In this document: positions 35,894 through 45,700 of the stretch, in pieces
Position numbering within the stretch: the stretch's first letter is position 1
Layout of the letters: the number at the start of each line of letters is the position of its first letter
Assembly: GCA_964530825.1 (NCBI GenBank)
Contig: CAZHCA010000023.1
Location: forward strand, 1 to 64,000
Length of the DNA stretch: 64,000 nt
Reading direction: 5' to 3'
Source of the DNA: CAZHCA01 sp964530825
GTDB lineage: Bacteria; Bacteroidota; Bacteroidia; Chitinophagales; Saprospiraceae
The notes under the pieces: generated by a model
Seen by the model: only the letters and a program-made list of their open reading frames with translations
What the model was told of the DNA's origin: nothing
The model's database searches: none
Program-made: the position numbers and the translations under genes

Positions 35894-36601
35894 ATGGACC
35901 GTACTGCTACCTTACCTTCCAAGCCAATCGTCCGCGTAGCCGGACTGCTGTATTTACTCATTCTCTTCGGGGCCATATTCGCCGAATACTACGTGCGCAA
36001 TTCCCTGATCATGAGCGGTGATGCGACGGCCACCCTACAAAATATTGCCGGGAACCACCAGCGCTTCCGGCTGGGCATGGCAGCCGAGTTACTCACTTTT
36101 GTGGGCATCATCGCCCTGGCCTGGTCCTTTTACTTAGTCTTGCGATCGGTAAATCGCAACCTGGCGTTGCTGGGTATGCTCTTTTGGGTAGCCGAAGGTA
36201 TTCTGTTGGGCACGGCCCTCGTTTTTCACTTCGGCGTGCTCTATTTTGTGCGAGACCCCGCCTTTCTGCAGGACTTAGATAGCCAACAGCAAGATGCCCT
36301 GAGCTACCTTTTCCTCTTGCTTTTTTACAAGCAATACGAAATCGGCCTGCTTTTTTTCAGCGTCGGTTCTTTCCTGTTCAGTTTATTGTTTTTTAAAAGC
36401 CGGTATATCCCCCGCCTGCTGGCAGTATTGGGCATGATCGGTGCGGCCTTGATGTTTGTAAGGGTGCCGGCGGTCACGCTGGTTCCGACCACCAGCGTCT
36501 TTTTCATGGGTGTTACGGGCACGCTCCCAATCGCTTTGTATGAACTTCTCACAGGTCTTTGGTTGATCATCCGGGGAGTGAAAATTTCTGATCACGCTTA
36601 A
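35894..36601 (+). CDS. DUF4386 family membrane protein (copy 1)
   Basis: A 235-residue protein with about six helices. RVAGLLYLLILFGAIFAEYYVR near residue 14 is the typical DUF4386 first helix. The start at 35894 is chosen because the upstream extension lies inside the preceding gene. Its paralogue follows 9 nt later. Function unknown. Confidence 0.75.
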   Translation: MDRTATLPSKPIVRVAGLLYLLILFGAIFAEYYVRNSLIMSGDATATLQNIAGNHQRFRLGMAAELLTFVGIIALAWSFYLVLRSVNRNLALLGMLFWVAEGILLGTALVFHFGVLYFVRDPAFLQDLDSQQQDALSYLFLLLFYKQYEIGLLFFSVGSFLFSLLFFKSRYIPRLLAVLGMIGAALMFVRVPAVTLVPTTSVFFMGVTGTLPIALYELLTGLWLIIRGVKISDHA

Positions 36602-36610
36602 AATCCAATC

Positions 36611-37306
36611 ATGGCAAACCGACACCGACAAACCCGCCTGGCGGGTCTCTTTTACCTGATCCTGGTGATCAGCGGCATCCTGACGTTCATGGTCCTTCCC
36701 GGGCGCCTGATCACCTGGGACGACCCGGCGCAGACCCTTGCTTCCATTCAGGAGCACGGGCAGCTCTATCGTTGGTGGATCGTCACTGAGGTTGTTATGT
36801 TGCTAGCTTTCACTTTTCTACCCCTGGCCCTCTACCGCTTTTTACGTCCGGTACACGCTCTTGCGGCTGCCCTTATGGTGATCTTGGTCGCCATCAGCCT
36901 TCCCATATCTTTTAGTTACTTGATCGACAAGATGCACGTGCTCACCCTGCTGGGAGATGATGCTTATCTGCAAGAAGCAGACGCTTCCCTTATCCAATTC
37001 GAAGTCATGAACCACCTCCGGGTATACAGCAATGGCATTAAGCTCGTGCAGATTTTTTGGGGTTTGTGGCTACTGCCTTTCGGCTACCTGGTCTACCGGT
37101 CCGGCTTCCTGCCCCGGATTCTGGGTATCTTTCTGATGGTGGGCTGCCTGGGCTACCTCGTCACCTTTTTTGGTGAACTATTAGTGGAGCATTACAGCGG
37201 CAGCCTGGCCTCTACAATAGCCGGCATCCCCGCCTCGGTCGGCGAGATCGGTATCTGCCTCTGGATGCTGATCATGGGCGCCCGGCAGGGATTCCGGTCG
37301 ACCTGA
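36611..37306 (+). CDS. DUF4386 family membrane protein (copy 2)
   Basis: A 231-residue paralogue of the preceding protein (RLAGLFYLILVISGILTFMVLPG as first helix), with about six helices and a matching layout. The two are clearly diverged, so the duplication is old. It ends the DUF6326-DUF4386-DUF4386 cluster. Confidence 0.75.
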   Translation: MANRHRQTRLAGLFYLILVISGILTFMVLPGRLITWDDPAQTLASIQEHGQLYRWWIVTEVVMLLAFTFLPLALYRFLRPVHALAAALMVILVAISLPISFSYLIDKMHVLTLLGDDAYLQEADASLIQFEVMNHLRVYSNGIKLVQIFWGLWLLPFGYLVYRSGFLPRILGIFLMVGCLGYLVTFFGELLVEHYSGSLASTIAGIPASVGEIGICLWMLIMGARQGFRST

Positions 37307-37480
37307 CGCTATTTGCTAGCTAAAACAGTGCCCGTTTTTGCGGTATTTTCAGCAGCGGCACGAACGCATACGACAGGCTCCGGGATTTAGCGCACAAACC
37401 CAGTATAAAATAAATTAGGCTTATTATATTTAAAAATCTATAAACCGCAAAAAACGAGTGTTGTCAAACCCAGTTCTAAC

Positions 37481-37945
37481 ATGATTCACATTTACCCTGC
37501 GCACCCAGCTGAAGCGGCGGCAATCAGCCGCCTGATCGAGGAAAATACCGAGCAAGTAACCGGCAATCACGACACAGCCCCCCAGGCTACGGTATGGGGA
37601 AAAGCCGAAAGCCCGGAGTATATCCGCAACCTTTTGTACCGGCGTACCATCTTTTGCGCTTATGAACAGGGACGACTGGTAGGTACCGTCGGACTAGAGG
37701 GTCGGAAAATCGTGGGTTTGTACGTCGACCACACCCGGCAAAGTAAGGGGATCGGTAATATATTACTGGCTCACTTGGAAGCCCACGCTCGCGAGCAAGG
37801 CATCGAAGAACTTGTTGTGACGGTGGTCCCATCGGCCATTCCGTTTTACGAGCAGCATGGCTACCTGGCGCAGGGTCAGGAAGGGGTAGTCGTAGACGGC
37901 GTAGTATTTGAGGAAATCAGCATGCGGAAAATACTGATTCGATAA
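37481..37945 (+). CDS. GNAT-family N-acetyltransferase
   Basis: A 154-residue GNAT protein. The acetyl-CoA-binding motif A is LYVDHTRQSKGIGNILLAHLEAHA near residues 86-109 (Q/R-x-x-G-I-G form), preceded by the VGTVGLE strand and followed by VPSAIPFYEQHGYLAQG. Cytoplasmic. The acceptor substrate cannot be inferred. Single gene with about 170 bp upstream. Confidence 0.85.
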   Translation: MIHIYPAHPAEAAAISRLIEENTEQVTGNHDTAPQATVWGKAESPEYIRNLLYRRTIFCAYEQGRLVGTVGLEGRKIVGLYVDHTRQSKGIGNILLAHLEAHAREQGIEELVVTVVPSAIPFYEQHGYLAQGQEGVVVDGVVFEEISMRKILIR

Positions 37946-37978
37946 CCCACCCGGGAAGGCCCTTCTTATGGTTATCGC

Positions 37979-38190
37979 CTAGAAGTACTCGGGCGTACTG
38001 GCGAGCAATCGCCAAAAATTCCAATTGTATTACCGGATAGTAGATCGTACGCTGCCCACAAAGGGTTCGTAGTAGCCGGACCCAAGGTTGCCTTCATCTA
38101 TTTTGGCGCTGGCAGACAGGTCGGAGCCGGAAGCGAAAGAAGGACGGCTTTTGATTTTCAATGTTTTCAGAAACTTTGAACAAATAGCCT
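37979..38190 (-). pseudogene. C-terminal gene remnant
   Basis: The 300-bp gap at 37946-38245 contains a minus-strand coding-like stretch: FASGSDLSASAKIDEGNLGS, YYEPFVGSVRSTIR, an in-frame TAA, then YNWNFWRLLASTPEYF and a stop at 37979. A preceding piece (KVSENIENQKPSF) is in another frame. It appears to be the tail of a decayed gene; the family is not recognised. Confidence 0.35.
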
Positions 38191-38245
38191 TACTTCTTGT
38201 CCTACTACCGTTCGATTAAAAAGCATCCAAAAATTTACCTGCGTT

Positions 38246-39271
38246 ATGATTCACATGACCACTGGGTATTCTATGGAAACCTATGGGGCCAGGATAGCTT
38301 TGGAAAAAAGCAAACCTTTCATGGCCAAGGCCATCCAGCATTTACCTGACGCTCCCCTGCAACTTATCGATTACGGCATAGCTGACGGAGGCACGGCCCT
38401 CATCTTCTTCAAAGACTTACTCGCCAGTATACGGGTGAAAAATACACACTCGATGCAGTTTATCGGAAATGACCTTCCCTCCAACCCACACGGAGATTTG
38501 GCGCTGCAACTGGAACAGCTGCGTACGACTATTCCCGATCTACGGGTGTTCATCTCCCCGACCAGTTTTTACGAACAGGTAGTGGCCGACGATTCCATCG
38601 ACTTGGCCTTCACGGCTACGGCCATGCATTGGTTGTCGGCCGTACCGGCAGAACTCAGCAGCCATATTCACGCCAATAGCGCCGAGGAGACAGAGCGATC
38701 GGTTTATCGCCACCAGGCGCTCGATGATTTTGAGAGGCTAATGAACCGGCGCGCCAAAGAGTTGAAAAGTGGTGCTCACATGGTGCTGGTCAATTTAGCG
38801 GAAGCCGACGACGGGCAGTCCCTGGGCAAAAATTTCCAGGACAAGCCCATGTTTGACTATCTGCAATCCTTATTCTACCAGACGCTGCAAGACCGTCAAG
38901 TTCCGAAAGGAGTGCTCACCAGTACCAATTTTCAGAACTACTACAAGCGAAAAGAGGACTTTGAGGAAGTTTTGGAACGCGCCGGTCTGGCCTCAGAATT
39001 TCGCATCCTGGCACACACCATCGAGCATACCCCTTGTCCCTACCGGACTCAATTCGATAAAGACCGGGATGTCGAACGTTTTGCCGATGGGCTCATGAAA
39101 ACCATCCGGAGTTGGAGCCGCCATACCTTTCTTAAAGCACTTGCAACCCACGAGCAGGACCCGGCTATTGTCGACGCTTTCTACGATAACTTGCGCAGCG
39201 CCATTGCCAAAGATCCATCGCAGTACAGCATGGACTATATTCACAGCTTTTTGCATATCGAAAAAATTTAA
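38246..39271 (+). CDS. SABATH-like SAM-dependent carboxyl methyltransferase
   Basis: A 341-residue methyltransferase with hallmarks of the SABATH family (salicylate, benzoate, theobromine and indole-acetate methyltransferases, best known from plants): the SAM motif LQLIDYGIADGGTAL near residue 38, GNDLPSNPHGD near 78, and FTATAMHWLSAVP near 124. These enzymes methylate carboxyl groups or ring nitrogens of small molecules. It is followed 4 nt later by an amino-acid-dehydrogenase-like gene and then an oxidase, so the three probably act on one amino-acid-derived metabolite. The substrate is unknown. Confidence 0.8.
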   Translation: MIHMTTGYSMETYGARIALEKSKPFMAKAIQHLPDAPLQLIDYGIADGGTALIFFKDLLASIRVKNTHSMQFIGNDLPSNPHGDLALQLEQLRTTIPDLRVFISPTSFYEQVVADDSIDLAFTATAMHWLSAVPAELSSHIHANSAEETERSVYRHQALDDFERLMNRRAKELKSGAHMVLVNLAEADDGQSLGKNFQDKPMFDYLQSLFYQTLQDRQVPKGVLTSTNFQNYYKRKEDFEEVLERAGLASEFRILAHTIEHTPCPYRTQFDKDRDVERFADGLMKTIRSWSRHTFLKALATHEQDPAIVDAFYDNLRSAIAKDPSQYSMDYIHSFLHIEKI

Positions 39272-39275
39272 TTCA

Positions 39276-40229
39276 ATGATTCAAGTTGATGAGCTCTCCT
39301 TTGACGGCGGGCAGGTTTTTTGCGCCTACGCTCAAAATGAATCCCTGCCTGCCAACGGCGGCTTACGGGTTATGCAATATCCTTCCGAAAAAGATGCCAA
39401 AATGGAGGCTATCGGATTGGCTGCCAGGATGATCCAAAAACACGCCAACTACCGCACCGGATTTAGCGGCGGCAAAATTGTTGCCTCCCTGCGCGAGCGG
39501 AATCCCCGAACCATGAAAGCACTGATCGAAGTAGTAGGCAACTACCTTAATGAAAGGCAAGGCGATTTTCTTACGGGTTGCGATCTGAACTTTGGCGACC
39601 GGGAGGTAGTCCAACTGTCGAAAAAAAGCCGGTACATTCTAGCGGCCCTCGACTCGGAGGTTCACTATGCCGAAGCCACCGCCGCCGGCGTGGTGGGCGC
39701 CGTAAAAGCATGCGTAAAACGCAAGGGCATCAGAGCACCTCGGGTCATCATCCACGGTTGCGGAGCGGTCGGTTCGCGGTGTGCCCAACGCCTGGCCCCC
39801 CACATGCAGGTGAGCACTTACGACCTTTTCCCTGAAAAGGCAGCGCTATCAGGCTGCATCAATATTTCTGAAGAGCAGGACTGGATCGACCAACCGTGCG
39901 ATGTATTGATTATGGTGTCGGCCTCCAGGGTCATCGATCAGGCCACCCTAAACCGCTTCAGGGGCGATGCCATTGTCAGTGGTGCCAATTTACCCTTTGC
40001 TGATGAAGCTACCGAGGCGTTTGCCGATCGCCAATTTTTATTAATTGACGAAGGCGTAGCCAGTGCTGGTGCCGTTATCGCCGACTCTATCGAATACTAC
40101 GCCCGCGAAAAGTGGCAGTCTACACCTCCACAAGCGATCTATGACTTTATCGAGCAGCATATTTTCGAACTTTCCTTCGGCAAAAAGAAGCTGGCAGCAG
40201 AGCAAAAATTTATCGGACAATTGATCTAA
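39276..40229 (+). CDS. Glu/Leu/Phe/Val dehydrogenase-like protein
   Basis: A 317-residue NAD(P)-dependent amino-acid dehydrogenase relative. The ELFV substrate region is conserved: GGLRVMQYPS near 28, K55 in MIQKHAN and K67 in SGGKIV (the two active-site lysines), with a Rossmann motif IHGCGAVGSRCAQ near 165 and SGANLPFADEAT near 239. It is shorter than leucine dehydrogenase (about 360), with a divergent loop after the second Lys (SLRERNPR), so the reaction may differ. The start at 39276 gives MIQVDELSF; the frame extends upstream into the methyltransferase gene, where it is not coding. It ends 5 nt before the oxidase gene. Confidence 0.82.
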   Translation: MIQVDELSFDGGQVFCAYAQNESLPANGGLRVMQYPSEKDAKMEAIGLAARMIQKHANYRTGFSGGKIVASLRERNPRTMKALIEVVGNYLNERQGDFLTGCDLNFGDREVVQLSKKSRYILAALDSEVHYAEATAAGVVGAVKACVKRKGIRAPRVIIHGCGAVGSRCAQRLAPHMQVSTYDLFPEKAALSGCINISEEQDWIDQPCDVLIMVSASRVIDQATLNRFRGDAIVSGANLPFADEATEAFADRQFLLIDEGVASAGAVIADSIEYYAREKWQSTPPQAIYDFIEQHIFELSFGKKKLAAEQKFIGQLI

Positions 40230-40234
40230 AGCAT

Positions 40235-41416
40235 ATGCCTGACAACCATTACGATATCATCATCATCGGCGCCGGGATGGCCGGCATGAGTGCCGCTTAC
40301 CATTTGATCGGCAAAGCCGAACGCGTATTGATTTGCGAACAAAAAACACCAGCTCACCCTGGATCGAGCAGCTTCGGCGATACACGAATGTACCGGGAAA
40401 TGTATTCCGATCCTTGGCTATGTACGGTCGCAAAAAAGACCAATACCCTGTGGGCCGAGATGGAAGCAGCCAGCGGAAAAGCCCTGCGGGCTGCTCATGG
40501 GCTGCTCTTCTACGGCGAGGACTGGGGCGAAGAAACCATTGAAGGCAGTATACAGGGCGCCAAAAAAGTAATGCTCGACCAGAACATCCCATTCCAGGAA
40601 TACGACGCCCAGGGCATTGAGCGGGATTTTCCACTCAATGCAAAAAACGAGTGGATCGGTTTGTTCGAACCCCAGGCCGGAGCGGTCATGGTAGAAGAAG
40701 TTTTCGACACCTGGCAACGGGCGATCGATCATGCAGGTTTCACCCTGAAAAACTACACCCGGGTCGTAGATTTCGAAGATCAGGTTACCCATACTGCAGT
40801 GCATCTCGAGAACGGGGAAAAGGTCTACGCCCAAAAATTGATCCTCACCGCTGGTCCCTGGACCCGGCAGTTCTACAGCCCCCGGTATCAAGAGGTAGAC
40901 TATTCCGTTTGGCACATGCTCTGGGCTTATTACACCATCGACCCCGCCTACCGCGACCAGTTTCCGCAATGGTTCAACTTTCAGCATAAAGCTTCCGAAG
41001 ATCCAAACCAAGGGCTCTTTTACGGCTTCCCTTGCTTGGCCCAAACCCAGGACGGACGGCCCTACGTAAAAGTGGGTATCGACTGGACTTCCGAAGAGCT
41101 TAAACAGGACAACCTGGCGCCGGGCGCACAATTCGAACCACCGGGCCAATTACTGCAAATCTTAGACGATTTTGTAGAGCAATATACGGTCGGCATCCGC
41201 AAGCGGATTCACGCTCAACTGAACCCTTATACCATGAGCGGGGATGTACAGTTTTGCCTGGACCGGCTGTCGGATAACGTAGCGCTTTTCAGTCACGGCT
41301 CAGGACAATCGTTTAAATTTGCGCCCATGATCGGTAAATGCCTGGCTGCCCTAGTGCTGGAAGAGACCGTACCCATCGATTTGCATCCCTGGCGCCTGGA
41401 GCGCTTGGCTGTTTGA
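40235..41416 (+). CDS. FAD-dependent amine oxidase, sarcosine/N-methyltryptophan oxidase-like
   Basis: A 393-residue flavoprotein of the monomeric sarcosine oxidase / N-methyl-L-tryptophan oxidase family. The FAD motif is IIIGAGMAGMSAAYHL near 10, followed by SSSFGDTRMYREMYSD (substrate and FAD loop), and GSGQSFKFAPMIGK near 355 is the conserved C-terminal FAD contact. The position that carries covalently bound flavin in this family (Cys in C-x-Y-T) reads N-P-Y-T near residue 329, so FAD is probably non-covalent. It would oxidise the C-N bond of a secondary or N-methyl amine to an imine with H2O2 formation. Third gene of the cluster. Confidence 0.82.
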   Translation: MPDNHYDIIIIGAGMAGMSAAYHLIGKAERVLICEQKTPAHPGSSSFGDTRMYREMYSDPWLCTVAKKTNTLWAEMEAASGKALRAAHGLLFYGEDWGEETIEGSIQGAKKVMLDQNIPFQEYDAQGIERDFPLNAKNEWIGLFEPQAGAVMVEEVFDTWQRAIDHAGFTLKNYTRVVDFEDQVTHTAVHLENGEKVYAQKLILTAGPWTRQFYSPRYQEVDYSVWHMLWAYYTIDPAYRDQFPQWFNFQHKASEDPNQGLFYGFPCLAQTQDGRPYVKVGIDWTSEELKQDNLAPGAQFEPPGQLLQILDDFVEQYTVGIRKRIHAQLNPYTMSGDVQFCLDRLSDNVALFSHGSGQSFKFAPMIGKCLAALVLEETVPIDLHPWRLERLAV

Positions 41417-41440
41417 TGAGGTAAAGAGGGTTTTCCAGGA

Positions 41441-41492
41441 GCCGCTTATTTCAACTGCGCTCAAATGAATGAGACATCGAATTACACACTCC
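41441..41492. repeat. Direct repeat copy 1
   Basis: GCCGCTT...CTGCGCTCAA...TTACACACTCCT. An imperfect second copy lies at 42029-42087; the two bracket the NTF2-like gene. Confidence 0.45.
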
Positions 41493-41600
41493 TAGGGCGC
41501 AAATAAAATGGTCCAGTAGATGTTAAGGGTAAGCGTTTGAGATTGCTTTTGCAGCAAAATTGCGATATTTAATAGGTTCCGGATCAAGATAAAAGTTGTT

Positions 41601-42020
41601 ATGCACCCAACGCTCCTATCGCAGTTTAAAGCTTATTTCGAAGAAATGGATCTAAAGGATTTGACGCCGCTCGAATGGCTGTACGCGGAAGATATTCGTT
41701 TTAAAGATCCCATCCATGAGATTGTCGGGCGGGAAGCGCTGAAAGCTTACTTTCAAAAGCTCAATGACAATCTCCTGTCGGGTAGCTTTGTATTTGAACG
41801 AACCTACGCATTCGAGGGAGTAGCTTACCTCACCTGGGAAATGCACCTCGACCTTAAAAGGCCCAAAAAGCAAATCGTCGCCGAAGGCCTATCGGTATTG
41901 ACCGGTGATCAGCACATTCAATTTCAACGAGATTACTTTGATGCCGGACAGGTTTTCTACGAACATGTTCCCCTGCTAGGTAGCATGGTCCGGTATCTGA
42001 AAAAACAGCTTGGGCGGTGA
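41601..42020 (+). CDS. NTF2-like / SnoaL-fold protein
   Basis: A 139-residue single-domain protein with an NTF2-like fold. A helical start (LLSQFKAYFEEMD) leads to the typical segment LYAEDIRFKDPIHEIVGREALKAYF near residue 27, then alternating strands including YLTWEMHLDLK and a C-terminal strand-helix. No catalytic residues stand out, and such proteins may be enzymes or binding proteins. The gene is flanked by an imperfect direct repeat (41441 and 42029), which may mark an insertion or an extragenic repeat pair. Confidence 0.7.
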   Translation: MHPTLLSQFKAYFEEMDLKDLTPLEWLYAEDIRFKDPIHEIVGREALKAYFQKLNDNLLSGSFVFERTYAFEGVAYLTWEMHLDLKRPKKQIVAEGLSVLTGDQHIQFQRDYFDAGQVFYEHVPLLGSMVRYLKKQLGR

Positions 42021-42028
42021 TGTAACGG

Positions 42029-42087
42029 CCGCTTCATTCGGCTGCGCTCAATGATCTGGTGGGAGTAGGTCTGTGTTACACACTCCT
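42029..42087. repeat. Direct repeat copy 2
   Basis: GCCGCTT...CTGCGCTCAA...TTACACACTCCT, the second, slightly longer copy of the repeat at 41441. Confidence 0.45.
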
Positions 42088-42182
42088 TCCGTTCTTGACG
42101 ATTCTCTCCCTTACCCTTGAGAAATGTCATTCCGTCATTTGGTAGAGGCCCCTAACTTGAGGGGTAGCTAAAACCATTTGTT

Positions 42183-42548
42183 ATGATGACTACTAATGTA
42201 AGTACCTTATACGGCAAGGCGCAGGACTTGATGCGCGCCATCGACCAGGAGTTGAACCGACCGGAAGAGGATGCCGTGGCCCATTTCATCTGCCATAACT
42301 CGCGCCAGTGCATCAAGAATTACCTGACGGGCTTCCTTAACGAAAATGGCATTGTGCCGAAGGATCCGGTGAGCCTGGATAGCCTTCTGAAGCAGTGCCA
42401 AGCACTCGACGTTCGTTTCCTGCGCCTAGACATGTCGCCCATCAGTTGCCGCCTGGAAAACGAGATCGAAGACCACTGTGAAGACCTGAGTAAGGTACGA
42501 GAATGCTACCAGGTTGCCCAGCAGATCCAGCAACTGGTCCAGGCTTAA
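42183..42548 (+). CDS. HEPN-like small helical protein
   Basis: A 121-residue all-helical protein. The layout resembles HEPN domains: a helix with AVAHFICHNSRQCIKNYLTGF near 31-51, then NGIVPKDPVSLDSLLKQC near 55, matching the H-x-x-Q...K...L-L and S/D-L-x-x-L-L pattern. The RxxxxxH ribonuclease motif is not evident, so it may be a non-catalytic HEPN. It sits directly upstream of the PFOR gene leader, in the same direction. The link to that operon is by position only. Confidence 0.55.
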   Translation: MMTTNVSTLYGKAQDLMRAIDQELNRPEEDAVAHFICHNSRQCIKNYLTGFLNENGIVPKDPVSLDSLLKQCQALDVRFLRLDMSPISCRLENEIEDHCEDLSKVRECYQVAQQIQQLVQA

Positions 42549-42584
42549 GACTTATTTGCATTTCAACAGACCACAACCTGTCTC

Positions 42585-42627
42585 ATCGGTGCGGCCCACC
42601 AAATTAATGTGGGACCCTCGCACCGAT
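42585..42627. promoter_or_regulatory. Leader hairpin 1 upstream of PFOR
   Basis: ATCGGTGCG (42585-42593) pairs with CGCACCGAT (42619-42627), with an inner stem CCCAC/GTGGG (42595-42599 with 42609-42613). There is no following T-run, so a structured leader or operator is more likely than a terminator. Confidence 0.5.
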
Positions 42628-42651
42628 TATGCCCTAACCAACCAAATCAGC

Positions 42652-42702
42652 GCCGGCGACCATTGTCATAGTCCTGCCTGACATTTGTCATGCGTCGCCG
42701 GC
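42652..42702. promoter_or_regulatory. Leader hairpin 2 upstream of PFOR
   Basis: GCCGGCGAC (42652-42660) pairs perfectly with GTCGCCGGC (42694-42702). Inside the loop TGTCA (42664), TGACA (42679) and TGTCA (42686) allow two mutually exclusive inner pairings. It lies 75 nt before the PFOR start. Confidence 0.5.
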
Positions 42703-42776
42703 CTGGGTACTTCTATTTTGAACCAATCCTCCCGAAATCACCTACCTGAACCGGAATCCGTTCAAAAGTAACACCT

Positions 42777-45700
42777 ATGCGTAAGAAAAATGTAGTCGTG
42801 AAATATCCGGGCGTACGCGCCGCCATGGACGGCAACACCGCAGCCATTATGTGCGAACGCAACGCGTCCGATGCCGCCGGAGCCTATCCGATCACCCCCT
42901 CCACCCAGATGGGCGAATACTGGGCCGAAAACGCCGCTAAGGGCTATCTTAACATCTCGGACCGCCCTCTGATCTTCATCGAGCCGGAGGGTGAACACGC
43001 AGCTGCAGCAGTGACGGCGGGCCTCTCCATGACGGGGCTGCGGGCAGCCAATTTCTCTTCAGGCCAGGGTATCGCGTACATGCACGAGTCGCTTTACGCT
43101 GCCGTGGGTAAGCGCCTGACTTACGTATTGAACATCGGTGCGCGGGCCATGACCAAGTCTACCCTCAACGTACACGCCGGCCATGATGATTACCACGCCA
43201 TCGATGATACAGGCTTTTTCCAGCTGTTTGCTAAAAACGCCCAGCACGTAGCTGACCTCAATATTCTGGCGCACCGCATTGCCGAGCTGGCCCTCAATCC
43301 GGGCATCGTAGCCCAGGACGGCTTCCTGACCACCCATCTCATCGAGTCGCTATCCTTGCCCGAGCGCGAGCTAATCCAGGCTTTTCTGGGCCGGCCCGAC
43401 GATATCATTGATACGCCGACACCGGCCCAACGCATTATCTACGGTGATACGCGCCGCCGCATTCCAGAGCTCTGGGATGTCGACAACCCCGTGATGGCGG
43501 GTGTCGTACAGAACCAGGACGCCTACATGCAAAGTGTGGCGGCCCAGCGCCCTTTCTTCTTTGACCACATCCGGGAACTGTCCGATCAGGCCTTCGAAGA
43601 ATACGCTCAACTGACCGGTCGCCGCTACGAGCGCGTAATGACCTACCGGGCCGACGATGCCGATTACCTCATCCTGGGTCAAGGTAGCGTGGTGCCTAGC
43701 GCCGAGGCAGTAGCCGATTACTTGCGCCAGACACGTGGCCTCAAAGTGGGCGTGGTCGACCTCGTCATGTTCCGCCCCTTCCCGGCCGACCGGGTCGGTA
43801 AAATCCTAAAGGGCAAAAAAGGAGTGACCATCCTCGAGCGCCTCGACCAACCCCTGGCAGTCGACGCCCCCATTATGCGCGAAGTGCGCTCGACCCTGAA
43901 TAAATGCCTGGAGAACGGAGTCGCCAAAAAACGACAGCCCTACCCCGACCTAGAGGCTTATAAGATCGACGATTTTCCGGCCCTTTATAGTGGCTCCTTT
44001 GGCATGGGCAGCCGCGACCTTCAGCCGGAAGGTATCGTAGGAGCCATTGAAAATATGCTGCCCGACGGCGACCAAAAGAAACAGTTTTACCTGTCTATCG
44101 ATTTTGTCCGCAAGTCACCTTTTACGCCCAAACAGCGGGTATACCAGGAGTCCATTGAGGAAGCCTACCCTAAAGTCCTGGAGCTGGCGGTCCGCGGATC
44201 CGAAAACCCCAATCTCATGCCCAAGGAGGCCATCACAGTGCGCTTCCACTCCATCGGCGGCTGGGGCGCCATCACCACGGGTAAAAACCTGGCCATGACC
44301 CTTTTCGATTTGTTGGGATACGACATTAAGGCCAACCCCAAGTACGGATCGGAGAAAAAAGGTCAACCTACGACTTACTACCTGTCGGCTGCCCCCGAGC
44401 CCATCCGCGTCAATTGCGAGTATTACTTCGTCGACGCAGTGCTCTCACCCGACCCTAACGTTTTTAAACATACCAACGCATTAGCGGGCTTGAAAAAAGG
44501 AGGCGTGCTAATCATCCAGAGCGAAAAGAAAAAGCCGGAGCAGGTGTGGGCCGACATTCCTAAGCCTTACCGAAAGATCATTGTCGACAACGAAATCCAA
44601 GTGTTTTACATCGACGGCTTCCGCATTGCCCGCGAGGAAGCGACCGACCCTGAACTGCAGCTGCGCATGCAGGGTATCGCCTTCCAGGGAGCCTTCTTTG
44701 CTGCCTCGTCCCTGATGACGAAGGCCGGGCTTACCGACGCCCAGCTGCTCAAGGCTATCGAGGACCAGGTACAGGCCAAGTTCGGCAATAAAGGGCAGCG
44801 CGTTGTCGATGACAATATGCGAGTCGTCAAGCGCGGCTTCGACGAAGTCTACGAAATTAAAGATAGACCCCTGGATATCCAGGCCGACCCGCAAAGCAAC
44901 GGACAGGCCACTAACGGTCTGCCAACCATGCTCAAGCGCCTACCGCAGAGCCAATCCAAACTAAGCGATATTCACCGCTTCTGGGAGCAGACTGGCGAAT
45001 TTTATGCCCGCGGCAACGGCAGCGATAACCTCACCGATCCCTTCATCGGGCTGAGCGTAATGCCAGCCGTCACCTCCATCTTCCGCGACATGACAGGCAT
45101 CCGCTTCGAGCACCCTGAATGGATCCCCAACAATTGTACTGCCTGCGGCGACTGCTATACTATTTGCCCCGATACGGCCATCCCGGGCCTGGTCAGTGAC
45201 CTAACCGACGTGCTCGACACCATCGTGCAGCGGGTAAAGCAACGCCACGGCAACCTTGAGCATCTGCCCCGCGCCGTGCGCCAGATGGAAGCCCCCATCC
45301 GGCAACTCTTCAACGGTGACCGCAATGGGGCCACCGTCAACAACTTACTGCAGGATGCCATCGACCAGGCGATCACCAACTCCAACGGGGACGGAAGCGC
45401 CGCCCGCGAGCTGGAATGGTTCCGCGAGGAGCTGGGCGACTTCGATTTTGCCCTCACCCGCCCCTACTACGATTTGATGGAAAAAGATCAACCCAACAAC
45501 GGTGGGCTGTTCAGTATTACCATCAACCCTACAACCTGCAAGGGATGTATGGCGTGCGTAGAAGTTTGCAACGACGACGCCCTGCGCATTGTCCCGCAAA
45601 CCGAAGCATCGGTCGCCAATCTGCAAAAGAACTGGGAACTGTGGGTTGACCTGCCCACTACACCCGACAAATACAACCGGGTCGAAGATCTGGAAGAAAA

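Noticed and set aside
41547..41559. TTTTGC-A-GCAAAA palindrome before the NTF2-like gene
   Set aside because: Single occurrence, short, and no regulator nearby; not enough to call an operator.
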